Shown here piece after piece: positions 26,213-34,176 of a DNA stretch of 64,000 nucleotides. The DNA comes from Paraburkholderia caffeinitolerans. Its GTDB lineage: Bacteria; Pseudomonadota; Gammaproteobacteria; Burkholderiales; Burkholderiaceae. The notes beneath the pieces are model-generated. The model was given only the letters and a program-made list of their open reading frames with translations. It was not told where the DNA came from and ran no database searches. The number at the start of each line of letters is the position of its first letter. Position 1 is the stretch's first letter. The position numbers and the translations under genes were made by a program. The stretch spans positions 85,105-149,104 of the forward strand of contig NZ_CADIKL010000017.1 in assembly GCF_902859945.1 (NCBI RefSeq), given 5' to 3'.

Positions 26213-27637
26213 TCAGAGGAAGTTCCTGATTAGCATCGTCACCCACCACCAGGCACCGCCGCAGCCGGCGGCCCGGCAGCGCGCATCGGGATCCGCCAGA
26301 AGGCGGCCACTGGCGTCGCTCACCGAACTTGAGTTGCGCAGGAAGTACGCCACGCTGTCTTGCAAGGGATCGAGCCCGTCCTCAGGGATATCTATCCACA
26401 GGCCGTTTTCGGTATTCAAGCGGGCCGACAGCGAATCGAAATTGAAACTGCCGAGATAATATCGATGGCCGTCGATGAGGACCAGCTTGGCGTGCATCAT
26501 GCGGTTCTCTCGGTCGGAATATTCGCGCACCTCGATCCCGGCATTCACCAAGCCGGGCAGATCGTCGGCATAGGCGCGCCCGACTGCGGGGAATTCCTGC
26601 GTGATGCTCGCCAGCGAGGCGCTCACCAGGATCACGTGGACACCTTCGCGCCGCTTGCGCTCAAGCGCCTCGCGCAGTTCCGGCACCAGGATCAGGTAGG
26701 GGTTGATGATCAGGATTTCGTGCTGCGCCGTATCGAACGCTTGTAGCATGTCCTGCAACGTGCCTGGCAAGCGCTTGTCGGGCCAGTCGTGGACATAGCG
26801 CAGGCGATCGCAGGCGATCGGCATCCAGGCGGGATCAAAATCCGCCCCGGCAGCGGGCGGAGCGGCGGGATCATCAGGCGTATCGGAGGCAGTGGGTGTA
26901 TCGGTTGCGGCCAGGTCCGTCTTCCGGGCTGCAGCATCGAGCGGAGCCAGCAGCCATTCGCGCCAATAACGGATGCGCGCCGGGTCCAGCGTCGCGTAAC
27001 CCTCAGAGACGCGATAAGGACTTGCGACTTTGAGGAATTTTTCCGGCTCGGGGCGAACCACTTCCGGGCTATTCCAGAACAGGGCGAAATGCTGGTACAT
27101 GGCGTGCAGGGAGGAAGCATCCTGGCCGGCGTCGCCCGACACCATCAGATCGCGCTCGCTGAGCCAGCTGCGGAAGCTCGCATCCCAGATCGAGGTACTG
27201 CCGATCACGGCCGTGTCGCCAACCAGGAACAGTTTGTCGTGCATGCGATGCGAAATCTCGACGAGATCGGATCGTGGATGGAAGATTCGGAGTTCCATGC
27301 CGGGAGCCACCTCGTGCAGGGCGACGATCAACTCGTCCTCGAACGGGTAGTGCGGCTCGGGGCCGATGCCGTCGACCAGCAGCTTGACCGGCACGCCTCG
27401 GCGCGCAGCCTCGACCAGATGACGCAACAGCAGGCCGCCGGTCTGATCGATTTCGAAGATGTAGGCGAGGATGCGGATCTGTTCGGTAGGCGTGGCACGG
27501 TCGACCAGCGCAATCCGCGACTGCATCAACTGACCGTCTTCAAGACTGGCGACCAGGTCGACACATTGCGCGTGGCCTTGCTGAGAAGCGGCCAACACGC
27601 ATGCCAGAATGAGCGCCAGGCTTCTTGTGGTGGTCAT
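26213..27637 (-). CDS. Secreted phospholipase D-like protein with two HKD motifs
   Basis: 474 residues from the ATG at 27637, selected because it opens a Sec signal peptide (TTTRSLALILACVLAAS..GHA). Two HKD motifs are intact: His133-Lys135-Asp141 (MHDKLFLVGD) and His382-Lys384-Asp390 (HAKLVLIDG), each followed by G-S. Bilobal PLD-fold enzymes of this type include cardiolipin synthase-like and YmdC/ClsC-like phosphatidyltransferases, and exported phospholipases. A Pro/Ala/Asp-rich linker near 260-285 separates the lobes. Export to the periplasm is predicted. Convergent with dsdC, 11 bp apart. Confidence 0.88.
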   Translation of the reverse strand: MTTTRSLALILACVLAASQQGHAQCVDLVASLEDGQLMQSRIALVDRATPTEQIRILAYIFEIDQTGGLLLRHLVEAARRGVPVKLLVDGIGPEPHYPFEDELIVALHEVAPGMELRIFHPRSDLVEISHRMHDKLFLVGDTAVIGSTSIWDASFRSWLSERDLMVSGDAGQDASSLHAMYQHFALFWNSPEVVRPEPEKFLKVASPYRVSEGYATLDPARIRYWREWLLAPLDAAARKTDLAATDTPTASDTPDDPAAPPAAGADFDPAWMPIACDRLRYVHDWPDKRLPGTLQDMLQAFDTAQHEILIINPYLILVPELREALERKRREGVHVILVSASLASITQEFPAVGRAYADDLPGLVNAGIEVREYSDRENRMMHAKLVLIDGHRYYLGSFNFDSLSARLNTENGLWIDIPEDGLDPLQDSVAYFLRNSSSVSDASGRLLADPDARCRAAGCGGAWWWVTMLIRNFL

Positions 27638-27949
27638 GATGTGGCGAACGGGTTCGATGTATCTCCGGCCCTGCGTTCTTGAAGGTCTGGAAGGCTTTGT
27701 CGCGTTAGCGCGGTCAAGTAGCTCGCGGTTACTTCGAGAAGGCGAACAGAACGGCGAGCCCGAGATAGTTACCGTGGACACGAGCGGCCCGAATCTGGCT
27801 GCACATTGAGCACGCAGCGGACAGGACATCAGCGCAGTTGGGAGAATGGCTTTCCAGAATGTCCGATTGTCGCCGATCTATGAGCACTGTTCCAACGACC
27901 GCTCATGGCGGCGGATTCAACCGGTCGATGCAACACCTGGAACTTGCGT

Positions 27950-28066
27950 GAGCAGCGGACCGGCCCCAACCCAACGGACCGCGGCAAGCTCGCGACGAAA
28001 CGGCACATCGTCGTAGATGCCAGAGGTATTCCCCTGGCCGCGGACTTTATTCGTCGCCATCAATAA
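27950..28066 (+). pseudogene. IS5-type transposase fragment
   Basis: The plus-strand frame 27950-28066 reads EQRTGPNPTDRGKLATKRH followed by IVVDARGIPLA, a hallmark block of IS5-family (IS427-type) transposases around the first catalytic Asp, then stops. No further transposase or terminal repeat is visible. It overlaps by 7 bp the 3' end of the papain-like gene on the other strand, whose stop codon lies within the fragment. Confidence 0.7.
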
Positions 28067-28710
28067 GCGCCGTTGATAACCCCGGCATTTAACCAGGAGT
28101 GATTTCTTGAGAAATATTTCTGCATTTCTGCCGGACTGGTATATTTGTAATTGAGATTTATCCCGCTTGTTACGGGAAGTCCAAGCATTTGCGCTGCCAT
28201 TGAATATGCAAGGACAACAAAATTTGAGCAGAAGAATGATCGGTTCGTTCCGTTCGGGCTTGTGAAATCATTCATCATGTCTTCCGCCAACGTGCCCGAA
28301 ACAGGGTTTTTGGTTACGTTGCCGCTTTTGTAGGCCGAAATGGTGGCGCCTCCTTGGCTATAGCTCCCAAAGCCATTGTCGGTTTGCGCTTTTTCCACCA
28401 GATTTGCGGCCAGATCGGCTGCAAGGTGTCGCAAGGCCTGATTGCCTCCAAGATGCCAAACGTGCCACGAATAATGGGAATTAGGATTGGGTTCAAGAAA
28501 TCTCAAACCCGAGCCGACGCTCTCGGCGATCGCCTTGCTGTGACCCGCCACCGAGCCTACATAAATGGCTGCGTGGACTATGTTTGAAAAACCACCAGAA
28601 CTCGCCCCCGTTTTCTGACCGATCTGAATTATTTTATGGGTAACATTGCCGGTGGAGACTTTTAAAAGCACATCTCCGGTATGGACGGCTACATTTCCAA
28701 ATCGTTGCAT
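28060..28710 (-). CDS. Permuted papain-like (NlpC/P60, YiiX/LRAT-type) protein, AT-rich
   Basis: 216 residues from the ATG at 28710 with an AAGGAG site. GDVLLKV, then SNIVHAAIYVG with His46, AIAES with Glu63, and SFFCSNFVVLAYSMA with Cys161 match the circularly permuted papain fold, where His comes before the nucleophilic Cys. Such proteins are amidases, acyltransferases or peptidoglycan hydrolases. No signal peptide. Base composition is about 45 percent GC, far below the neighbours, which suggests horizontal transfer. Its 3' end runs into an IS5-type relic. A toxin/effector role is possible but unproven. Confidence 0.7.
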   Translation of the reverse strand: MQRFGNVAVHTGDVLLKVSTGNVTHKIIQIGQKTGASSGGFSNIVHAAIYVGSVAGHSKAIAESVGSGLRFLEPNPNSHYSWHVWHLGGNQALRHLAADLAANLVEKAQTDNGFGSYSQGGATISAYKSGNVTKNPVSGTLAEDMMNDFTSPNGTNRSFFCSNFVVLAYSMAAQMLGLPVTSGINLNYKYTSPAEMQKYFSRNHSWLNAGVINGAY

Positions 28711-29295
28711 TTCCCATTTCTCCTTGGTTGAAAGCTTCCATTTGTTCGGCCAACAGCGCGTGCATAGAATCGAAGACGAGCCGACTCGCGCAAGCCGCCG
28801 GCGAGGGAAACCGCTCCGGCATGGCGCCGCGGCGCGGCGCGCTGCGTCGGCAGGAAGGGCCATCGGGCGCTTACCAGCGGGCGCATCGGATGCCGCCCAC
28901 AGGGAACGCGATCGGGGCGGGGCACAAAGCAAGATGCCTCCGGACGCGTGGCAGGCCTGCGCAGGCTCGTACACCGATAAGACGAGCGGCGCGCCGAATA
29001 ATTGAAACCTGAGCTCATGCATGCCGAACTGCTCCGTATCGAACGGGGCACTCCAACTCTTGAGAGGACGCTGGGAATTTATATTCGACAGGGGCGGAGA
29101 GCACCCGTCGGGTTCACAGGGGTTGGCTGGAAGCTTGTTTGCCTGACGGCGAGGGGGCGACGAGCTCTCCGCGTCAATTCGGTCGGTGCCTTGTGCGATG
29201 GTGGCTTGCACAGACGCTAGAGGGAGCGGGTCGGACTCGGAAGTTCGGCAATGAGCGCTGGTTGTGCGCGGCAGCATCGACCGCGAACTTCCGTA

Positions 29296-29384
29296 GTCGT
29301 TAGGGTTTATTCGACGCCTGCCGACATGCGCGGAGGCATGCACATTCCTGCGGCCGATGGCAGGCGTCGAATAACCCTTAACGA
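29296..29384. repeat. Long imperfect palindrome
   Basis: Arms 29296-29321 and 29359-29384 are 26-bp inverted repeats with two mismatches, sharing ATTCGACGCCTGCC, with a 37-bp centre. It lies in non-coding sequence between the AT-rich papain-like gene and the second BKACE gene. It could be a transposon end, a REP-like element or a large cruciform/terminator. Confidence 0.6.
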
Positions 29385-29499
29385 ACTCGGTCCGTGCGGT
29401 CGTCATGGGCCACCAGTTTGCGACCGTTCGGAATTTTGCACTTTCGTTGGCACAGACGGCCAGTTTTTATTAACTTTGGCATGCTCGCGCCATCCCCAC

Positions 29500-29540
29500 T
29501 GTCCCAACAAAGCAAACGATTGTCCCCGATAAGCAAGCGG
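29500..29540. promoter_or_regulatory. Tandem 21-bp-spaced TGTCCC repeats upstream of BKACE copy 2
   Basis: TGTCCCAACAAAGCAAACGA at 29500-29519 and TGTCCCCGATAAGCAAGCGG at 29521-29540, again with a period of exactly 21 bp as in the pair at 1539-1579. Only the TGTCCC head is common to all four copies. It ends 128 bp before the BKACE start. Candidate binding site for the AraC-type protein encoded at 30749-31837 or its paralogue. Confidence 0.5.
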
Positions 29541-29668
29541 GAAAGATAACTCCGCCGGATACTCCTGAGCATGGATCGAAGCCGGACGCGCCGCTCAACA
29601 CCGCGCTCCAGTCTCGCCGACTACCGCTCCTGCTCAAGCCAGCAGCAGCCATTCCCTGGAGACGCATC

Positions 29669-30727
29669 ATGAATTTTCTCGACGGCCACCTGTTTCCCGA
29701 GAACCAGCAGCCCCTGATCATCACGGCCGCGCCTTATGCGCCGGGCTGGTTGCCCAGCGACTTTCCGGAGGACATCCCGGTCACGATGGAGGAACAAATC
29801 CAGAAGGCGGTGGACTGCTACAACGCGGGCGCGACGGTGCTGCACCTGCACGTGCGCGAGTTGGACGGCAAGGGCAGCAAGCGTCTGTCGAAGTTCAACG
29901 AACTGATCGCCGGGGTGCGCAAGGCGGTGCCGGAGATGATCATTCAGGTGGGCGGCTCGATCTCGTTCGCTCCCGAAAACGAAGGGCAGGCGGCCAAATG
30001 GCTCTCCGACGATACCCGGCACATGCTGGCCGAGCTCGAGCCCACGCCGGACCAGGTCACGGTGACGGTCAACACTTCGCAGATGAACGTCACCGATCAG
30101 GCCGAAGACGCCGACTTCCGCGGCACTTCGCGCGAGAACCCGACGCTCTTCAACGCGTACAAGGAAATGACGGTGCCCGCGCAGCCGGGCTGGGTGGAGG
30201 AGCATGTGCGCCGCCTGACCGCCAAGGGCATCCAGAGCGCGTTCCAGTGCTACAACCTCAACAGCTTCGAGTCGGTGGAGCGGCTGATGCGCCGCGGCTT
30301 CTACAAGGGCCCGCTGGTGATGAACTGGGTGGCCATCGCGGGCGGCATGGATACGCCGAACGTCTACAGCCTGGCCAACTTCATCCGCTCGGTGCCCGAT
30401 GGCGCGGTGGTCACGGTGGAAAGCAACGTGCGCAACGTGCTGCCGGTCAACATGATGGGCATTGCGATGGGCCTGCACGTGCGCTGCGGCACGGAGGACT
30501 GCTTGTGGAATCAGTCGCGCACCGAAAAGCAGAGCACCGTGAAGCAGATCGAGCAGCTCGTGCGTATCTCGCGGGAGTTCGGCCGGCCGATCGCCACCGC
30601 GAAAGAGGCGCGCGAGATCAGCAAGATTGGCGTGTTCTACGACACGGTGGAGGAATCGCTGCACGCGAATGGCTTCGCGCCTAACCGCAACGGCGGCAAC
30701 CAGGGCTTTCTGCGCAAGACCGCCTGA
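29669..30727 (+). CDS. BKACE family enzyme (3-keto-5-aminohexanoate cleavage protein), copy 2
   Basis: 352 residues, colinear without gaps with copy 1 (about 47 differences by hand count). Metal ligands His59, His61, His270 and Glu276 are conserved. Differences cluster at residues 142-160 and near the C-terminus, and residues 273 and 278 are Cys here (RCGTEDCLW) against Thr and Asn in copy 1, beside the metal-binding Glu. These could alter substrate preference. The AraC gene follows convergently 21 bp later, unlike the divergent arrangement at copy 1. Confidence 0.9.
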   Translation: MNFLDGHLFPENQQPLIITAAPYAPGWLPSDFPEDIPVTMEEQIQKAVDCYNAGATVLHLHVRELDGKGSKRLSKFNELIAGVRKAVPEMIIQVGGSISFAPENEGQAAKWLSDDTRHMLAELEPTPDQVTVTVNTSQMNVTDQAEDADFRGTSRENPTLFNAYKEMTVPAQPGWVEEHVRRLTAKGIQSAFQCYNLNSFESVERLMRRGFYKGPLVMNWVAIAGGMDTPNVYSLANFIRSVPDGAVVTVESNVRNVLPVNMMGIAMGLHVRCGTEDCLWNQSRTEKQSTVKQIEQLVRISREFGRPIATAKEAREISKIGVFYDTVEESLHANGFAPNRNGGNQGFLRKTA

Positions 30728-30748
30728 TCGCCGGAGCGTTGGAGCGAG

Positions 30749-31837
30749 TCAATCGGCCGGTGCGTTCTGGCTGGCCGATTGTTGGTCCGCTTGTTGGTCC
30801 GATTGTTTATCCGCTTGTTTATTTGCCTGTTCATCCGCTTGCTTGCGCCACTGCGAGACGCTGCAGCCGAAGGCGCTCCGGAACCAGTGGCTGAAACTGC
30901 TGTGTGCGGAAAAGCCCAGCAGCACCGCGACCTCGCCGACCGGCAGGTCGCTCTCCAGCAAGTGGCGCACCGCCAGTTCCTCGCGCATCTGATTGAGCAT
31001 CGCCGAGAACGTCAGCCCTTCGTCGCTGAGGTGGCGGTGCAGCGTGCGGCGGTCCACGCGCAGATGCCGCGCCACCAGTTGCGCCGTGCATCGTCCGCCG
31101 GGAAGCAGCGCCAGGATCACTTCCCGGCAGGCTTCGCGCATGCCTTCGCCACGGCGGCGCAGCGCCGATTCCAGATAGTCCCTCGCGAAATACGCGGCCC
31201 CCGGGTCCTCGCGCGTGCGCGGCATCGACAGGTTGGCCGCCGCGCAGACCAGACCGTTGAACGGCTGATTGAACAGGGGGTTGCGGCCGAAGAAGACCCG
31301 ATAGGGCGTCATGTCGGCTGGCGGGCGGTGCGTGAAGCAAATCTGCTGCGGGCGCCACTGGGGGCCGATCAGTTCGCGCAGAATGCGCAGTTTCACGGCC
31401 ACCGCGAGTTCCATCGCCTGGCGCGTGGAGAGCCCTGGCCTCGGCAGCAGCGCTTCCCGGATCACGACGGACTGGCCGGCTTCTTCGATGCTTGTGACCA
31501 GCGCGGCGCTCAGCAGCTTTTCATAACGGCACAAGGTGTCGAGCGCCTGGCGTGGGGTGGGCTCGTCTTTGAGCACCAGCCAGATCGGCCCGAGGTTGGA
31601 GAGCGTGCGCCGCGCCGCGAGCCGCAACGCGAAATCCTCCACGCCGGTTTCGCGTGCGGCGACCTCGAGCAGTTCGCGCACGGCGTGGCTGGGGATGAGC
31701 GCCTCGGGGTTATCGAGCACGCGCGCCGAGATGCCCGCCGCGCGCAGGAACGCATAGGGATCACGCCCGAGCGACTCCACCAGTTCGATATAGCCGTTCA
31801 GGCTGGCGCTGCGTATCAGCTTGTCGACGTATTGCAT
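30749..31837 (-). CDS. AraC-family regulator, paralogue of the one at 529-1533
   Basis: 362 residues. Ligand-binding-like N-terminal domain (RSASLNGYIELVESLGRDPYAFL) and C-terminal double helix-turn-helix (LVARHLRVDRRTLHRHL; VAVLLGFSAHSSFSHWF). It matches the first AraC protein along its length (for example RRTLSNLGPI, LCRY, FTHRPPAD). The last 30 residues form a Gln/Ala/Asp/Lys tail built on a 12-bp tandem repeat and absent from the paralogue. Probable regulator of BKACE copy 2; convergent rather than divergent placement means it does not share that promoter. Confidence 0.86.
   Translation of the reverse strand: MQYVDKLIRSASLNGYIELVESLGRDPYAFLRAAGISARVLDNPEALIPSHAVRELLEVAARETGVEDFALRLAARRTLSNLGPIWLVLKDEPTPRQALDTLCRYEKLLSAALVTSIEEAGQSVVIREALLPRPGLSTRQAMELAVAVKLRILRELIGPQWRPQQICFTHRPPADMTPYRVFFGRNPLFNQPFNGLVCAAANLSMPRTREDPGAAYFARDYLESALRRRGEGMREACREVILALLPGGRCTAQLVARHLRVDRRTLHRHLSDEGLTFSAMLNQMREELAVRHLLESDLPVGEVAVLLGFSAHSSFSHWFRSAFGCSVSQWRKQADEQANKQADKQSDQQADQQSASQNAPAD
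30751..30780 (+). terminator. Hairpin between convergent BKACE copy 2 and AraC gene
   Basis: 8-bp inverted repeat AATCGGCC / GGCCGATT (30751-30758, 30773-30780) with a 14-nt loop, beginning at the last codon of the AraC gene. It may end BKACE transcription; no long T tract follows. Confidence 0.35.
30779..30850. repeat. 12-bp tandem repeat inside the AraC gene 3' end
   Basis: Five imperfect copies of a 12-mer (consensus TTGTTNATCCGC on the plus strand) plus a partial sixth. On the coding strand each copy encodes four residues (KQAD/QQSD type). Copy-number change would lengthen or shorten the protein tail in frame. Confidence 0.7.
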
Positions 31838-31943
31838 CGCAGGGTCTGTTTACCTATGTCGTGACGCCGGTTCCGAAGGACCAAGGGCGGTGCGCATCGC
31901 GCACCGCCCTTGCAGTATCTCCGTCGCGCCACGCGAGAGGCGA

Positions 31944-32786
31944 TCAGAACGGCCGATCACCCGAGATGGTCGCGCGCTCCATGCGGCGCGGCGCGGGCCA
32001 GTAGTCGCTCACCGCGTAATGCTGCGTTGCGATGTTGTCCCAGATCGCGACGCTGCCCGGTTCCCATTTGAAGCGCACCTGGTATTCGGGAATTGCCGCC
32101 TGGCTGATCAGGTAGTTCAACAACAGGCTCGCGCCCGGCGTCTTGTCTTGCCCGAAGCGCACGTTCTCGGGCGTATGGTAGTTGATGAAGTGCGTCGAGA
32201 ACGGGCCCACGTAAAGGATCTTTTCGCCCGTTTCCGGGTGCGTGCGCACCACCGGGTGATCGACCAGCGGGTATTTGCGAACCAGTTCTTCGCGTTCCTC
32301 GGTGGTCATGACCGCGCCGAACGAATGCTCGATCCCGTGCTTGGCGCGCAAGCCTTCGATTTTGGCCTTGATGTCGTCGGGCAGATTCTTGTACGCCTCC
32401 ACCATGTTCACCCAGATGGTGTCGCCGCCCACTTCCGGGCACGAAATGCAGCGCAGCACCGCGCCCTTGGGCGGATTGGCTCGCCACGATGCATCGCTGT
32501 GGTAGGTATTTTCGAAGTGGTCGCGCTTCTCGCTCTTGTAGATCTCGATCAGGCCGGGGTAGCCCGGCACCGTGTTCGCAACCGGATGGTCTTCCAGGTC
32601 GCCGAAGCGGCTCGCGAACGCGACATGGTCGGCGCGCGTAATGTCCTGGTCGCGGAAAAACAGCACTCGATGCTTCAACAGCAACGCCTTGATTTCGGCG
32701 AACAGGGCATCGTCTTTTGCCACGTCGGCGATACTCACGTCCCGGAGTTCGGCGCCAATCGAACAGGTGAGGGGTTTGATTTGCAT
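31944..32786 (-). CDS. TauD/TfdA-family 2-oxoglutarate-dependent dioxygenase
   Basis: 280 residues from the ATG at 32786 (GGAGA upstream); the longer in-frame extension is not real. The metal site is His96-x-Asp98 (TYHSDASW) with distal His256 (WDNIATQHYAV) and a 2-oxoglutarate-binding Arg in the RRMERATI segment. The family hydroxylates taurine, alkyl sulfates, 2,4-D or other small acids, using O2. Divergent from a LysR gene, 215 bp apart, which probably controls it. It could supply an oxidised substrate to the catabolic operon downstream (inference). Confidence 0.87.
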   Translation of the reverse strand: MQIKPLTCSIGAELRDVSIADVAKDDALFAEIKALLLKHRVLFFRDQDITRADHVAFASRFGDLEDHPVANTVPGYPGLIEIYKSEKRDHFENTYHSDASWRANPPKGAVLRCISCPEVGGDTIWVNMVEAYKNLPDDIKAKIEGLRAKHGIEHSFGAVMTTEEREELVRKYPLVDHPVVRTHPETGEKILYVGPFSTHFINYHTPENVRFGQDKTPGASLLLNYLISQAAIPEYQVRFKWEPGSVAIWDNIATQHYAVSDYWPAPRRMERATISGDRPF

Positions 32787-33001
32787 GGTGATGTCTCCGT
32801 AGACTCTGGAAATTGATATTGGGCACGCATCTGCTTGCGATTGTGGGCGCGATGGCAACGACGCGCTTGACCGAACGCGCCACAATTTGACAAACGCGCA
32901 CCCTGCGTACACACCACGCGCGCGCCCGCCATGCTGGCGGGCCAGGCGCGTAAGATGTCGCGCTGGAATCCGCATGACAAAGCAAAGCCTGAAATCTAGC
33001 C

Positions 33002-33913
33002 ATGGACCTGAACCTGATCGGCCTGTTCGTCGAGATCGTGGAAGCGCGCAGCCTGAGCGCGGCGGCGCGCAAGCTCGGCATGACGCGTGCAAATGTGAGT
33101 CAGCGGCTGAAATTGCTGGAGCGCGAAACCGGCGCCCAACTGCTGCGGCGTTCGACGCGTAGCTTTGAACTGACGCAGGCGGGCAGCACGTTGTACGACT
33201 GCGGCCGGCGCATCGTGGAAGAGCTGGGCACGGCCCGCGCGTCGATCGACAGCCTCGGCACGACGCTGCGCGGGCGGGTGCGCATCAGCGTGCCAACCGG
33301 CTTCGGCAGGCTGTTCGCCGGCGCGAAGCTGCTCGAATTCGCGCGGGCGAACCCGGGCATCTCGCTCACCGTCACGTTCAATAACTGGATCGAGGACCTG
33401 ATTGCCGGTGAAGTGGACGTCGCGCTCAGGATTACCTCCACGCCACCGCTCGATTGCGTCGCGCGCAAGATCTGCTCGTTCGACTGGAGTCTGTGCGCGT
33501 CGGCCGATTATCTGCGCGAGCATGGTCCGATCGAGCGCCCGGCCGATCTCGAGCAGCACGCGCTCATCTCCGCGCCCTCTAGCGGCCAGCGCGTGCCGAT
33601 CGAGCTTCTGCACCGGGAAGATGCCGCGGACACCCACACGATCACGGTCCCGCCCGCGCTGGAATCGTCGGACTATCCGTTTCTCGCCGAGGCGGTGCGC
33701 GAGGGCATGGGGATTGGCGTGCTGCCGGACTATGTGATTCATTTGCAGGCGAACCGCGATTTGCTGCCGGTTCTGCAGCCCTATCGCGTCGTGGGCCGGC
33801 AAAGCACGCTGTATATCGTCACCTTGCCCAACCGCTATCCGTCGCCCGCCACGCAAGCGCTGATCGACTTCCTGCACGCCAAAATTCTCGAACTCGCCCA
33901 AAGCTGGACGTGA
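33002..33913 (+). CDS. LysR-family regulator next to the TauD-like gene
   Basis: 303 residues. MDLNLIGLFVEIVEARSLSAAARKLGMTRANVSQRLKLLE is a standard LysR winged helix of the CrgA/AaeR-like branch, followed by a short effector domain (GRVRISVPTGFGRLFAGAKLLEFARANPGISL). Divergent from the dioxygenase gene and 263 bp upstream of the thiolase operon, so it may control either or both. The intergenic region at 32787-33001 carries a GC hairpin but no clear T-N11-A box. Confidence 0.87.
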   Translation: MDLNLIGLFVEIVEARSLSAAARKLGMTRANVSQRLKLLERETGAQLLRRSTRSFELTQAGSTLYDCGRRIVEELGTARASIDSLGTTLRGRVRISVPTGFGRLFAGAKLLEFARANPGISLTVTFNNWIEDLIAGEVDVALRITSTPPLDCVARKICSFDWSLCASADYLREHGPIERPADLEQHALISAPSSGQRVPIELLHREDAADTHTITVPPALESSDYPFLAEAVREGMGIGVLPDYVIHLQANRDLLPVLQPYRVVGRQSTLYIVTLPNRYPSPATQALIDFLHAKILELAQSWT

Positions 33914-34077
33914 GCTGACATGCGCGTCCGGCGTCGGGCCGTTGCCCTTCGCTGGGGTTCACATCGTCTCGCTGTCAATTCTCTGTTAACAGTCCGTCAA
34001 TCCGTACTGTGATTGTCAAGTCATAACCATCGCTCGACAATGTGCTGAAAGAACGATCAGTACATGGAGACGAGACA

Positions 34078-34140
34078 ATGGCCCGCCTATCCGGAAGCGC
34101 CCCTGCGAAATTGCGGCGGCCGACCGCTCCCTCCGCCTGA
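34078..34140 (+). CDS. Possible 20-codon leader ORF before the thiolase operon
   Basis: ATG at 34078 with GGAGACGAG upstream, encoding a basic, Ala/Pro/Arg-rich 20-residue peptide (MARLSGSAPAKLRRPTAPSA) and ending 36 bp before the thiolase ATG. The ribosome site is good, but nothing else supports translation. It could be a leader peptide or chance. Confidence 0.2.
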   Translation: MARLSGSAPAKLRRPTAPSA

Positions 34141-34176
34141 TTCACTCACCCCGATTTTTACTGAGGATTCCTGCTC

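Larger units (their letters stand above)
28711..29668. other. 958-bp region without a confident gene
   Basis: It holds the long palindrome at 29296-29384 and the TGTCCC repeat pair at 29500-29540. On the minus strand a frame opening at 29022 (MHELRFQLFGAPLVLSVYE) reads protein-like for about 35 residues and a different frame near 28740-28810 (ASRLVFDSMHALLAEQMEAF) also reads protein-like. Together these could be a frameshifted gene, but the evidence is weak. The rest shows nothing. Confidence 0.4.

Noticed and set aside
29296..29384. Palindrome as an integron attC site
   Set aside because: The arms begin GTTAGGG and end CCCTTAAC, the reverse orientation of attC core sites, and there is no integrase or cassette.
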